Positions 16,724 through 25,765 are shown, numbered from the stretch's first letter. The stretch: DNA of 64,000 nt from Mycobacterium bohemicum DSM 44277 (GCF_001053185.1 NZ_CSTD01000005.1:334858-398857), one strand, 5' to 3'. Numbers and translations: made by a program. Notes: generated by a model from the letters alone, not told the origin.

Positions 16724-17940
16724 GGCGCGCGACGAGCGCGGGACGCGCGAGGAGCAAGCCGAACCATGAGGCTGTGCGGAGCAACGTGATCCGGCGGATC
16801 AGGCACCGGGCCTGGCAGGGGCTGGTGCTGGCGTCGGCGGCTGTGGCGCTGAGCTCCTGCGGGTGGAAGGGCATCTCCAACGTGCCGATCCCGGGCGGTC
16901 CGGGCAGCGGGTCGGGAGCCATGACGATCTACGTCCAGGTGCCCGACACGTTGGCGATCAACGGCAACAGCAAGGTGATGGTGGCCGACGTCTTCGTCGG
17001 GTCCATCAAGAAGATCGAGCTGAAGAACTGGGTCGCGACGCTGACGTTGGGGGTCGACAAGGCCGTCAAGCTGCCGAAGAACGCCACGGCCAAGATCGGT
17101 CAGACGTCTCTGCTGGGCTCCCAGCACATCGAGTTGGCCTCGCCGCCGAACCCGTCCCCGGAGCTGCTGAAGGACGGCGACACCATCCCACTGAAGAACT
17201 CCTCGGCCTTCCCCACCACCGAGCAGACGCTGGCGAGCCTTTCGCTGATCCTGCGCGGCGGCGGCATCCCGAACCTGGAAGTGCTGCAGAACGAGGTCTT
17301 CAACATCTTCAACGGGCGGGGAAACCAGATCCGGGCCTTCCTGGGCAAGCTGGACACCTTCACCGATCAGCTCAACCAGCAGCGCGATGACATCACCCAT
17401 GCAATCGACTCCACCAACCGGCTGCTGGCCTACGTGGCGAACCGGGCCGACGTTCTCGACCGGGTGCTCACCGACTTCCCGCCGCTGCTCAAGCACTTCG
17501 CCGACACCAAGCAGCTGCTGATCAACGCCGTCGACTCGGTGGGCCGGCTCAGCCAGGCCGCCGACCAGTACCTGTCGGAGGCGCGGGGGCCGTTGCACAC
17601 CGACCTGCAGGCTCTGCAGTGCCCGCTTCGGGAACTGGGCCGCGCCTCGCCGTACCTGATCGGCGCGCTGAAGCTGATCCTGACCCAGCCGTTCGACATC
17701 GACACGGTGCCGAAGATCTTCCGGGGTGACTACATCAACATTTCGGTGAACCTCGACGTCACGCTGAGCGCCGTCGACAACGCGTTCCTCACCGGCACCG
17801 GGTTGTCCGGGTCGCTGCGTGCCATCGAGCAGTCCTACGGCCGCGACCCCGAGTCGATGATCCCCGACGTGCGCTACACCCCGAACCCGAACGACGCGCA
17901 GGGTGGGCCGCTGGTGGAAAGGGCGGACCGGAATTGCTGA
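16720..17940 (+). CDS. lprK: Mce1E lipoprotein LprK
   Basis: The fifth Mce subunit is the lipoprotein of the set (406 residues). A hydrophobic signal ends in the lipobox LSSC at about residues 45-48, so after lipidation the Cys anchors the mature N-terminus. MCE domain (SKVMVADVFVGSIKKIEL) and helical region follow. The GTG overlapping the mce1D stop gives a rather long, basic leader of about 30 residues before the signal; in-frame GTG codons nearer the signal (for example before IRRIRHRAW) would give a more usual leader and may be the real start. Confidence 0.94.
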   Translation: MRRATSAGRARSKPNHEAVRSNVIRRIRHRAWQGLVLASAAVALSSCGWKGISNVPIPGGPGSGSGAMTIYVQVPDTLAINGNSKVMVADVFVGSIKKIELKNWVATLTLGVDKAVKLPKNATAKIGQTSLLGSQHIELASPPNPSPELLKDGDTIPLKNSSAFPTTEQTLASLSLILRGGGIPNLEVLQNEVFNIFNGRGNQIRAFLGKLDTFTDQLNQQRDDITHAIDSTNRLLAYVANRADVLDRVLTDFPPLLKHFADTKQLLINAVDSVGRLSQAADQYLSEARGPLHTDLQALQCPLRELGRASPYLIGALKLILTQPFDIDTVPKIFRGDYINISVNLDVTLSAVDNAFLTGTGLSGSLRAIEQSYGRDPESMIPDVRYTPNPNDAQGGPLVERADRNC

Positions 17941-19484
17941 CCCCCTTTGTCCGACGCCAGCTGATCATCTTCGCGATCATGACCGTGGTCTCGATCTCGG
18001 TGCTGGGCGTGTACTACCTGCAGATTCCCAGCCTCGTGGGGATCGGCCGGTACACGCTGAAGGCCAATCTGCCGGCCTCCGGTGGCCTGTATCCGACGGC
18101 CAACGTGACCTATCGCGGCATCACGATCGGCAGGGTCACAGACGTCGAGCCGACGGAGTGGGGCGCCGAGGCGACGATGAGCATCGACAGCCGCTACAAG
18201 ATCCCGGTCGACGCCACGGCGAACGTGCACTCGGTGTCGGCGGTCGGTGAGCAGTACCTGGACCTGGAATCGACCGGCAACCCGGGCAAGGACTTCTCCC
18301 CCGGGCAGACCATCACCAAAGGCACGGTCCCGTCCGAGATCGGTCCGGCCCTGGACACGGCCAACCGGGGGCTGGCCGCGCTGCCGAAGGACAAGATCAG
18401 CGCGCTGCTCGACGAGACGGCGCAGGCCGTCGGGGGGTTGGGTCCCTCCCTGCAGCGGCTGGTCGACGGGACGCAGGCGATCGTCGGTGACTTCAAGATT
18501 AACATCACCGATGTCAACGACCTCATCCAGCACTCCGGGCCCATCCTGGACAGCCAGGTCGACTCGAGCAGCGCCATCGAGCGCTGGGCGCGCAACCTCA
18601 ACAGGCTGGCTGCCCAGACCGCCCAGAACGACCAGCACGTCAGGAGCATCCTGTCCCAGGCCGCGCCGACCGCCGATCAGGTCAACGAGGTGTTCAACGA
18701 CGTGCGCGACTCGCTGCCGCAGACGTTGGCGAACCTCGAGGTCGTGTTCGACCTGCTCAAGCGCTACCACGCCGGGGTGGAGCAGGTGCTGGTGTTCCTG
18801 CCCCAGGGCGCGTCGATCGCACAGACGGTGGCCGCGCCCTTCCCGAACCAGGCCGCGCTCGACCTGGCCTTGTCGATCAACCAGCCGCCGCCGTGTCTGA
18901 CCGGGTTCATCCCGGCGGCCGAATGGCGGTCCCCGGCCGACACCAGCATCCAGCCGTTGCCGTCGGGCACCTACTGCAAGATCCCGATGGACACCCCGGC
19001 CAACGGCGTGCGCGGGTCGCGCAACATCCCGTGCACCGACGTGCCCGGGAAGCGGGCGGCCACGCCGCGGGAATGCCGCGACCCCCGGCCGTACGTCCCG
19101 GCGGGCACCAACCCCTGGTACGGCGACCCGAACCAGAACCTGACCTGCCCCGCGCCGGCCGCGCGCTGCGACCAGCCGGTGAAACCGGGCCTGGTGATTC
19201 CCGCGCCGTCCATCAACAACGGCATGAACCCCGCCCCGTCCGATCGGGTGGCGGGGACGCCGCCTCCGACCAGTGACCCCTTGTCCCGGCCGGGATCGGG
19301 TACCGTGCAGTGCAACGGCCAGCAGCCAAACCCGTGTGTCTACACTCCGGGCGGGCCCCCCGCGGCGATATACAGTCCTCAAAGCGGCGAATTGGTAGGG
19401 CCGGACGGGGTCAAATACTCCGTCGAAAACTCGACCAAAACAGGAGACGACGGATGGAAGGAGATGCTGGCGCCGGCCGGCTGA
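17934..19484 (+). CDS. mce1F: Mce1F lipid-shuttle subunit
   Basis: The sixth Mce subunit (516 residues, 515 in Mtb). It begins with a TTG (MLTPFVRRQ), followed by a membrane anchor (about residues 10-30), an MCE domain (GLYPTANVTYRGITIGRV), the helical region, and a C-terminal domain with several conserved Cys (PPPCLTGF, TYCKIP, CTDVPGKRA, QPNPCVYTP) that may form disulfides in the periplasm. The last residues (DDGWKEMLAPAG) overlap the start region of mas1A by 31 nt. Confidence 0.95.
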   Translation: MLTPFVRRQLIIFAIMTVVSISVLGVYYLQIPSLVGIGRYTLKANLPASGGLYPTANVTYRGITIGRVTDVEPTEWGAEATMSIDSRYKIPVDATANVHSVSAVGEQYLDLESTGNPGKDFSPGQTITKGTVPSEIGPALDTANRGLAALPKDKISALLDETAQAVGGLGPSLQRLVDGTQAIVGDFKINITDVNDLIQHSGPILDSQVDSSSAIERWARNLNRLAAQTAQNDQHVRSILSQAAPTADQVNEVFNDVRDSLPQTLANLEVVFDLLKRYHAGVEQVLVFLPQGASIAQTVAAPFPNQAALDLALSINQPPPCLTGFIPAAEWRSPADTSIQPLPSGTYCKIPMDTPANGVRGSRNIPCTDVPGKRAATPRECRDPRPYVPAGTNPWYGDPNQNLTCPAPAARCDQPVKPGLVIPAPSINNGMNPAPSDRVAGTPPPTSDPLSRPGSGTVQCNGQQPNPCVYTPGGPPAAIYSPQSGELVGPDGVKYSVENSTKTGDDGWKEMLAPAG

Positions 19485-20275
19485 ACCCCCCACCCATGCC
19501 GACGAATCGTCGTCTGCGTAGGCGCAACCGAACGTTCAAGCCCACCAGTAGTGCGGAGCCCTCGCCCGCGCCCACCGAGGTGACGGCCGAGGATCCGTCA
19601 GGATCCGAGGACGGAGCCGACCCGACGGACACCGAGGTGACGGCCGAGGATCCGTCAGGATCCGAGGACGGAGCCGACCCGACGGACACCGAGGTGACGG
19701 CCGAGGGCCCATCTGAGTCGGCGGCCGGCGACGCGTCTGAGGCGGAGGCGCCGGCGTCGGGCGGCGGGCGTCGCCCCTCGCGGTTGAGCAGCCGCCGCTG
19801 GCTGGCCGGGATCGCCGCGTTGCTCGTGCTGTCGGCCGGCGGAATCGGGGCGGGCGGCTACTTGGCGCTGCGCTACCACCACAAGGCGCAGGCCATCGCC
19901 CGCGAGGACGCCGCCGCGCTCAAGGCCGCGGTCGATTGCGTATCGGCGACCCAGGCGCCGGACACCACCGCGATGGCCGCCAGCGAGCGAAAGATAATCG
20001 ATTGCGGCACAGACGCTTTCCGGTCCCAGGCGCTGCTCTACACCAGCATGATCGTGCAGGCATACCAGGCGGCCAACGTTCACGTTCAGGTCGCCGACGT
20101 GCGGGCTGCGGTGGAGCGCAACAACAGTGACGGTTCGATCGATGTGCTCGTCGCGATGCGCGTCAAGGTGGACAGCGATCAGTCCCAGAAGGAAACCGGG
20201 TATCGGCTGCGGGTGAAGATGGCGCTCGACGAGGGTCAGTACAAGATATCCAAGCTCGACCAGGTGACCAAGTGA
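19454..20275 (+). CDS. mas1A: Mce-associated membrane protein Mas1A (Rv0175-like)
   Basis: A 273-residue protein with a long acidic, low-complexity cytoplasmic N-terminus (about residues 1-110), one membrane helix (about 118-140, WLAGIAALLVLSAGGIGAGG) and a C-terminal extracytoplasmic domain of the Mce-associated (Mam/Mas) type, related to VirB8/SnoaL folds. Mas proteins accompany Mce operons and are thought to stabilise or assemble the transporter. ATG 19454 is selected by AGGAGA at 19442-19447, though it lies inside the mce1F frame; ATG 19496 is the alternative. The N-terminus contains perfect 57-bp tandem repeats, listed separately. Its stop overlaps the GTG of mas1B. Confidence 0.92.
   Translation: MEGDAGAGRLNPPPMPTNRRLRRRNRTFKPTSSAEPSPAPTEVTAEDPSGSEDGADPTDTEVTAEDPSGSEDGADPTDTEVTAEGPSESAAGDASEAEAPASGGGRRPSRLSSRRWLAGIAALLVLSAGGIGAGGYLALRYHHKAQAIAREDAAALKAAVDCVSATQAPDTTAMAASERKIIDCGTDAFRSQALLYTSMIVQAYQAANVHVQVADVRAAVERNNSDGSIDVLVAMRVKVDSDQSQKETGYRLRVKMALDEGQYKISKLDQVTK
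19577..19705 (+). repeat. 57-bp tandem repeat, 2.3 copies, inside mas1A
   Basis: Units at 19577-19633 and 19634-19690 are identical over all 57 bases, and 19691-19705 repeats the first 15 bases before diverging. The unit is in frame and encodes EVTAEDPSGSEDGADPTDT. Perfect identity and codon phase suggest recent slippage or unequal exchange, so copy number probably varies between strains. Confidence 0.97.
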
Positions 20276-21246
20276 CGGCAGTGGTCGAGGACATCCAGAC
20301 CACGATTCCCGAACCGGCGCCAAAAGCGCTGGCCCCCTGGCGCATTCGCGTGGGCGCGTTCGCGGTGGACGTGCTGCCCGGCGGGGCGGTGGCGACGACG
20401 ATGGCTCTGGTCGCCTTGGCGCTGCCGCAGCGCGCCGTCTGGTGGTGGGTGTGTGTCGCGATCGGCGGCCTGGCGATCCTGCTGACGCTGCTGAACCGGC
20501 TGCTGCTGCCGGCGGTCACCGGGTGGAGCCTGGGCCGCGCCCTCTTCGCGATCACGGTGACGGGGCGCGACGGGACGAGTCCGGCGCCGTGGGCGTTGCT
20601 GCTGCGCGACCTGGCCCACCTGCTCGACACGGTCTCGGTGGTGGGCTGGCTCTGGCCGATGTGGGACCCCCGGGGCCGCACCTTCGCCGACCTGCTGTTG
20701 CGCACCGAGGCGCAACGCGCCGAACCCCGAGAGCCGATCCCCAACGTCCGGCGGTGGACCGCGGTGGCGGTGCTGACCGCGGCGGCGGTGTGCGTCGCGG
20801 GCGCCGCCGTGGGTTATGCCGCGGTCTACTCGCCGGACCGGGCCACCGACCGCACCAGGGCGGACATCTCCACCCAGGGGCCGAAGATCGTCGCGCAGAT
20901 GCTGACCTATGACCCGAAGTCGTTGGCGGACGACTTCGTGCGCGCCCGGTCGCTGGCCACCGACAAGTACCGCGGCCAGCTGGCTGCCCAGCAGGACATC
21001 GTCCAGAAGGGCAACCCGGTCATCAATGAGTACTGGGTCACCGACAGCGCGATCCAATCGGCGGCGCCGGATCGCGCGACGATGCTGATGTTCCTGCAGG
21101 GCCGGCGCGGCGCCGCGCCCGAGGAGCGCTACATCAGCGCCACCGTCCGGGTGGCCTTCCTCAAGGGCGGCGACAACCGTTGGCGGGTAGACGATCTCAC
21201 CGTCCTGACCAAGCCGAAGCCGCCCGCGAACGGGAACGGCAAATGA
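20272..21246 (+). CDS. mas1B: RDD-domain Mce-associated membrane protein Mas1B (Rv0176-like)
   Basis: A 324-residue protein with two parts: an N-terminal RDD domain (about residues 20-140: RIRVGAFAVDVLPGG, TGWSLGRALFAITVTGRDG, DPRGRTFADLLLRTE) with about three membrane helices, then a further helix (about 160-183) and an extracytoplasmic Mas/SnoaL-like domain. The GTG overlaps the mas1A stop (GTGA) and the stop overlaps the mas1C ATG. The RDD part is absent from the other Mas proteins; its role in Mce systems is unknown. Confidence 0.93.
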   Translation: MTAVVEDIQTTIPEPAPKALAPWRIRVGAFAVDVLPGGAVATTMALVALALPQRAVWWWVCVAIGGLAILLTLLNRLLLPAVTGWSLGRALFAITVTGRDGTSPAPWALLLRDLAHLLDTVSVVGWLWPMWDPRGRTFADLLLRTEAQRAEPREPIPNVRRWTAVAVLTAAAVCVAGAAVGYAAVYSPDRATDRTRADISTQGPKIVAQMLTYDPKSLADDFVRARSLATDKYRGQLAAQQDIVQKGNPVINEYWVTDSAIQSAAPDRATMLMFLQGRRGAAPEERYISATVRVAFLKGGDNRWRVDDLTVLTKPKPPANGNGK

Positions 21247-21797
21247 GCCCACGGCGCAAGTTCGAACCGGGGGAGCAACCGCTGCTCGTCGAGCAGTCGG
21301 TGCCCCCGCGACCGTCGCGGATCCTGCCGGTGGTCGGGGCCGCCGCCGCGTCGCTGATGGCGGCGGCGATCACGGTGTCGACGTTGATGCTGATCTCCCA
21401 CGAATCGCGCGAGGCCGCGGCGTCGAAGGATCGCGAGGTGCTGAGCTACGTCACCGGCTTCATGGAGCAGTTCACTTCCATCGATCCGTTCCACGCCAAC
21501 GACTACGTCGAGCGGGTGCTGGCCCAGGCGACCGGGGACTTCGCCAAGAAGTACCACGACAACGCCAACTCGATCCTGCTGCAGATCGCGCGCGCCGAAC
21601 CCGCGACGGGCACGGTTCTGGGTGCCGGCGTCGAACGATGGAACGATGACGGCAGCGTCAACGTGATCGTCGCTACCGCCGTGACCACCAAGTCGGCCGA
21701 CGAGAAACAGGTTGTGGAGAACACGAATCGGTGGACGGCAACCGCCACGCGGGAAGGGAAGCAGTGGAAGATCAGCAACCTGCAACAGGTGATCTGA
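21243..21797 (+). CDS. mas1C: Mce-associated membrane protein Mas1C (Rv0177-like)
   Basis: A 184-residue single-pass protein: a short basic cytoplasmic start (MSPRRKFEPGEQ), one membrane helix (about residues 28-52) and an extracytoplasmic domain ending in the family pattern 'W+I..LQQV' (GKQWKISNLQQVI). It fits the Mas family and the position of Rv0177. The ATG overlaps the mas1B stop, and its 3' end overlaps mas1D by 34 nt in another frame. Confidence 0.92.
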   Translation: MSPRRKFEPGEQPLLVEQSVPPRPSRILPVVGAAAASLMAAAITVSTLMLISHESREAAASKDREVLSYVTGFMEQFTSIDPFHANDYVERVLAQATGDFAKKYHDNANSILLQIARAEPATGTVLGAGVERWNDDGSVNVIVATAVTTKSADEKQVVENTNRWTATATREGKQWKISNLQQVI

Positions 21798-22459
21798 AGG
21801 TCGCGACGGCCGACGAGGCCGACGACGCGTCCACCGACGAGGGCACACCCACCGACGAGGCCGGAGAAGGTGTGGAGCCGGACTCGGAGGACTCCGCCCC
21901 AGGCGTCGACGCTCGAGAGGACGAAGCGCACCGCACCGGACGGCTGGGCGGGAAGCTGCGAGCGATCACCGTCGCGCTGACCGTCGCGCTGTTCGTGGGC
22001 GCGGCGGCGTTCGCGGGGGCGACCGTGCAGCCGTATCTGGCCGACCGGGCCACCGCGGCCACCAAGATGAAAGTGGCTCGCACCGCGGCGAATGCGATCA
22101 CGACGCTGTGGACCTACACGCCGGAGAACATGGACGGCCTGGCCGACCGCGCGGCAACGTATCTCAGCGGCGACTTCGAGGCCCAGTACCGCAAATTCGT
22201 CGACGCGATCGTCGCGCCCAACAAACAGGCCAAGGTCACCAACAGCACCGAGGTCACCGGGGCGGCGGTCGAATCGCTGGAGGACCCCAACGCGGTCGTG
22301 ATCGTCTATACCAACACGTCCTCCACCAGCCCCCTGACCAAGAACATCCCGTCGCTGAAATACCTGTCCTACCGGTTGTTCATGAAACGGACCAACGGCC
22401 GCTGGCTGGTCAACCGGATGACGACCATCACCTCGCTGGACCTGACCCCGCACCTGTAA
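21764..22459 (+). CDS. mas1D: Mce-associated membrane protein Mas1D (Rv0178-like)
   Basis: The last Mas protein of the locus. It has an acidic cytoplasmic tail (about residues 1-60), one membrane helix (about 67-90, ITVALTVALFVGAAAFAGA) and an extracytoplasmic domain of the Mas type that ends NGRWLVNRMTTITSLDLTPHL. GTG 21764 (VEDQQPATGD) is chosen because GGGAAGGGAA lies directly upstream, though it sits within mas1C; a GTG at 21731 would add 11 residues. In Mtb this gene ends the mce1 operon. Confidence 0.91.
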   Translation: MEDQQPATGDLKVATADEADDASTDEGTPTDEAGEGVEPDSEDSAPGVDAREDEAHRTGRLGGKLRAITVALTVALFVGAAAFAGATVQPYLADRATAATKMKVARTAANAITTLWTYTPENMDGLADRAATYLSGDFEAQYRKFVDAIVAPNKQAKVTNSTEVTGAAVESLEDPNAVVIVYTNTSSTSPLTKNIPSLKYLSYRLFMKRTNGRWLVNRMTTITSLDLTPHL

Positions 22460-22472
22460 AGCGCTGCCGCCC

Positions 22473-23159
22473 ATGGCCGTAACCTCCCCGGTATCGGAGC
22501 GATCGACCGTCGCGGCGCTGTTGCTGCTGACCTTCGCCACCGGCTTGGCCGACGCGCTGAGCATCCTGGTGCTCGGCCACGTGTTCGTGGCCAACATGAC
22601 CGGCAACGTGATCTTCCTCGGCTTCTGGCTCGCCCCGCGAACCAGCATCGACCTGACCGCCGTGGTGGTGGCGCTGCCCACGTTCGTGTGCACGACGATC
22701 GTCAGCGGCCGGGTGTCGCGGCACTTCGGCGACCGGGCGCGCGCCTGGATCACCTCGGTGCTCGCCACGGAAATCGCGCTGCTGCTGGCGCTTTCGGTCC
22801 TGGCCGGGATCGGCGCGCTGCACTATCACGACAACAGCAAGCTCGTCATGATCGGCATGCTGGCGGTGACCTTCGGGCTGCAGCACTCCAGCGCCCGCCA
22901 GTTCGGCATCCAGGAACTGTCCACCACGGTTCTGACGTCGACGATCGTCAGCCTCGGTCTCGACAGCCGACTGGCCGGCGGCACGGGCGGCCGCCAGAAG
23001 CTGCGCGTGGGCGTGGTGGCGACCATGTGTGCCGGCGCCTTCCTCGGCGCGACCATGTCGCGGTTCGTCGTCGCCCCCGTCTTCGCCGTCACCGCGGCGG
23101 TGGTGGCGGCCAGCCTGCTGATCTTCCGCTTCGGGGCGACCGGGCCGCCGTCTAGTTGA
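22473..23159 (+). CDS. DUF1275 (YoaK-family) membrane protein
   Basis: A 228-residue polytopic protein with the DUF1275 signatures: TFATGLADALSILVLGHVFVANMTGN at the N-terminus and GLQHSSARQFGIQELSTTVLT near residue 140, with about six hydrophobic segments. The family is widespread but functionally unassigned. It begins 13 nt after mas1D on the same strand, so it is likely transcribed with the mce1 operon. No equivalent lies at this place in Mtb, where lprO follows Rv0178 directly. The 3' end overlaps the 3' end of the convergent lprO by 8 nt. Confidence 0.9.
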   Translation: MAVTSPVSERSTVAALLLLTFATGLADALSILVLGHVFVANMTGNVIFLGFWLAPRTSIDLTAVVVALPTFVCTTIVSGRVSRHFGDRARAWITSVLATEIALLLALSVLAGIGALHYHDNSKLVMIGMLAVTFGLQHSSARQFGIQELSTTVLTSTIVSLGLDSRLAGGTGGRQKLRVGVVATMCAGAFLGATMSRFVVAPVFAVTAAVVAASLLIFRFGATGPPSS

Positions 23160-24234
23160 AGGCCAGCCAGCTGGGCAGCGCCCGCTCGTGGGAGTCGCAG
23201 AGCACCTGTCGCGTGTCGCACGATCCGCGCGGGGAGCCGGCGCCGGCCCACATGCCGCCGGTGTCGCGGCGCAGGACGATCGCCGACGACCCGCCGCCGT
23301 CCAGCAGCACCGCCGTGTCGCTACCGAGGCCGCGGAACAGGTCCTGCATGTTGTCGGGCGTGTAGTTGCCGCCCTGGAACACATACATCTCGTCGCGTTG
23401 GCGCACGTAGGCCAGCGCCGTCCGCGCCGCGCTGGGACCGCCGTCGTGGAGCTGTCCGGTGTTGCCGGGCGCCAGCAGCCCGATCCCGGACACCGCGACG
23501 AACCTCTCGTTCTTGTTGAGCAGGTTTTCGACCACCGGAGTCGCGGCGTCGTAATCCTGCTTGCTCTTGGGCCACACGACGTAGGGCGCGCCGCCCGACG
23601 GCAGGATCATCGTCGTCAGCGCGCTCCAGCTCTCACCGCCCCCGGAGAGGCCCTGCTTGCCGGGATAGGCGACCGTGCCGGTGACGGCCTGATTGGCGCG
23701 GCCCTGGCCGTGGGTGTTGTCGACGAAGGCGCCCAGCGGCGAGGTGCAGCCCGTCTGGCGCCACGACCCGCCCTTCTGCCCGCGCACGTCGAAGAAGTTG
23801 GCGTTGATGGCGATGGTCGGCTGGCCCATGCGCTGCCACGCCTGCAGCGGCGTGTAGACCTCCGATGCCTGCCACAGGCCCTCGCCGGTGCGGGCCGCCG
23901 GGTTGTTCTCGCACCGGGCCTGGTCCCCCTGGTGGGTGTCGACCAGCAGGTGCGGGGCGAGCCGGCCCGCGGCGTTCTTGATGACCATCAGGTGGCCGCC
24001 GTTGTCCATCTCGTACCAGCTGCCCGAGGCGTTGAGCATGGGGGCGGGATGACCCGGCCCGAAGTTGTAAACCAGGTAGGACCCCTTGGTCGTGTTGATG
24101 GCGTTGGCCAGCAGGTCGCGCCCGTCCGCGGCGTGCGCGACGGGCTGCCCGGTGACGCCGGCCAGCGCGACGCACGCGACCACGGCAGCGCAACCGGCCA
24201 CCACCTTGCGCAAGCCGGCGCTTGGGGTCAGCAC
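23152..24234 (-). CDS. lprO: Secreted phosphodiester-glycosidase-domain protein (LprO-like)
   Basis: A 360-residue exported protein. The start GTG 24234 follows an AAAGGGCG ribosome site. A Sec signal peptide ends at about residue 35 (PVAHA-ADG). The body carries a phosphodiester glycosidase (NAGPA/DUF2233) domain, shown by TIAINANFFDVRG, VAVSGIGLLAPGN and the catalytic-region LDGGGSSAIVLR. Such enzymes remove GlcNAc or related groups from phosphodiesters, so a cell-wall polymer is a likely target. It matches the position of Mtb Rv0179c, annotated as lipoprotein LprO, but I see no convincing lipobox here: VAGC lies too close to the N-terminus. Confidence 0.87.
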   Translation of the reverse strand: MLTPSAGLRKVVAGCAAVVACVALAGVTGQPVAHAADGRDLLANAINTTKGSYLVYNFGPGHPAPMLNASGSWYEMDNGGHLMVIKNAAGRLAPHLLVDTHQGDQARCENNPAARTGEGLWQASEVYTPLQAWQRMGQPTIAINANFFDVRGQKGGSWRQTGCTSPLGAFVDNTHGQGRANQAVTGTVAYPGKQGLSGGGESWSALTTMILPSGGAPYVVWPKSKQDYDAATPVVENLLNKNERFVAVSGIGLLAPGNTGQLHDGGPSAARTALAYVRQRDEMYVFQGGNYTPDNMQDLFRGLGSDTAVLLDGGGSSAIVLRRDTGGMWAGAGSPRGSCDTRQVLCDSHERALPSWLAFN

Positions 24235-24273
24235 GATCGCCCTTTCGGACCTGGTAGGGGATGCAGTACAGCA

Positions 24274-24302
24274 AGCATCAGTCACACAGACCACACTGTC
24301 AA
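24274..24302 (-). promoter_or_regulatory. Candidate lprO promoter
   Basis: Read on the - strand, a perfect -35 TTGACA (complement at 24297-24302) is followed after 17 bp by GATGCT (24274-24279), a weak -10. The position, 40 bp upstream of the lprO start, is suitable. Nothing else is seen in the 107-bp gap to the next gene. Confidence 0.33.
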
Positions 24303-24341
24303 CTTCTGTAACAGGTGGGTGACGGTTAGGCCGCGCCCGAA

Positions 24342-25724
24342 TTACGTTTCCGCGCTTGAACTTTCGGGTGCGGGTTCGGCTGCCTGGTCGCCCTTGCCCC
24401 GCCGGGCCTGGTACTGCGCCTGGTGCTCCGCGGCGATCGCCATGGCGGCCGCCCCCTGGATCCGGTGGAAGCCCTTGCGGTCGTACAGGTGGGTGACGAT
24501 CCCGCCCAGCAGAACGCCGATCACCAGCCCGACGGCCGTCATGGTCAGCGCCTGGGCCAGGCCGGTACCGGTGCGGCCGCCGAGGTAGACCAGCGACCGC
24601 ACGCCCAGGAAGACCTGGTGCATGGGCTCGAATTCGGCCAGCCAGCGGAACAACGGCGGCGTGGCCTCCAGCGGCACCGTCGCGCCCGCCGAGGGCAATC
24701 CGAGGATCACGAAGATCAGCATGCTCACCAGCAGGCCCATCGAGCCCAGCACCGACAGCACGGACGCCGACGTGATGCCGACCGCGGCGATCGCGAAGAC
24801 CCCGAACGCCCACAACTGCCAGCCAAGCTCGATGGGCATCCCGAGTCCGTGGGCGATCGCAAGGTACACGGCCGAGGTCAACAGCGCCAGCAGCACCATC
24901 ATCGCCCACTTGACCAGCAGCGTCTGGAACCGCGAGATGCGGACCTGCTCGGCGAAGCGATACACCGGGCCGAACTCCGCGGGCACGTAGCCCAGGAGCG
25001 CGTCGACCAGCGTGCTGACCACGACGCTGCCGGTGAAACCGGCCAGCAACAGCAGCAGGGCGTAGTAGAACGCAGAAAGCCCGTTGCCCGTGCCGTTCGG
25101 CAGCGGCTGGTACACGGTCGACTTGATGTCGATGGGGTTGGCCAGCCCGAGCCGCGACACCCCGGTCAGCGGGGCGTTGCCGGTCTGGGCGGCAACCTCG
25201 GCCGAAAGCCGTTGGCCCACTCGGCTATTGGCCACCGTCATCGCCTGCGTCAGGGTCTGGCCGGCGATGCTCGAGCCCAACGTGCCGGCGCGCGGGTTGG
25301 TGGAGATGGTGACCGCGGGCCGTTCGGCGCGGGTGGGCGCGACGGCGCTTTGCCCGAAGTCGCGCAGGCGCGAGGAGAAGGTCGGCGGTATGACTGCCTG
25401 TCCGTACACCTGTGCGGTGTCCATCAGTCGCTGAGCCTCGTCGTGGGACACCACGCGGACGTCGAACTTGTTCTTGTCCAACCCGGCGACGAGGCCGTCG
25501 ACGATCTGCGCCCCCGTCGGTCCGGCGTCCTCGTTCACCACGGCGATGGGGAAATGCCGCAGGTTGGTCATCGGGTTGACGATGCCGCCGAGGTACAGCG
25601 CGCACAGGGCCGACATCAGGGCCAGCGTGATGAGCAGCGGTGCCGCCCAGAACCGCACAGTCCGAATCGCCTTGATGTTCCGGTTGGGATTCGGCGCCGC
25701 GTGCCGCGGCTGCGATGGGGACAT
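24342..25724 (-). CDS. YhgE/ABC-2-like membrane protein, Rv0180c homologue
   Basis: A 460-residue membrane protein. One helix near the N-terminus (about residues 25-48) precedes a large extracytoplasmic domain (about 50-215, starting FPIAVVNEDAGPTG, the hallmark of the YhgE/Pip family), and five or six helices fill the C-terminal half (about 220-420). The cytoplasmic tail is charged. This layout resembles ABC-2-type permeases without a dedicated ATPase. Mtb Rv0180c is a conserved membrane protein at the same place. Possible roles include export of a small molecule or protein; none can be assigned. Confidence 0.88.
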   Translation of the reverse strand: MSPSQPRHAAPNPNRNIKAIRTVRFWAAPLLITLALMSALCALYLGGIVNPMTNLRHFPIAVVNEDAGPTGAQIVDGLVAGLDKNKFDVRVVSHDEAQRLMDTAQVYGQAVIPPTFSSRLRDFGQSAVAPTRAERPAVTISTNPRAGTLGSSIAGQTLTQAMTVANSRVGQRLSAEVAAQTGNAPLTGVSRLGLANPIDIKSTVYQPLPNGTGNGLSAFYYALLLLLAGFTGSVVVSTLVDALLGYVPAEFGPVYRFAEQVRISRFQTLLVKWAMMVLLALLTSAVYLAIAHGLGMPIELGWQLWAFGVFAIAAVGITSASVLSVLGSMGLLVSMLIFVILGLPSAGATVPLEATPPLFRWLAEFEPMHQVFLGVRSLVYLGGRTGTGLAQALTMTAVGLVIGVLLGGIVTHLYDRKGFHRIQGAAAMAIAAEHQAQYQARRGKGDQAAEPAPESSSAET

Positions 25725-25765
25725 GCGGGCTCCTGTCTTGTCGTGCCCACTCTATGGGGCGCGTT

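Noticed and set aside
23152..24909. 585-codon - strand frame that would extend lprO upstream
   Set aside because: The extra 225 codons are antisense to the Rv0180c-like gene, lack protein character, and a signal peptide with a good ribosome site starts at 24234.
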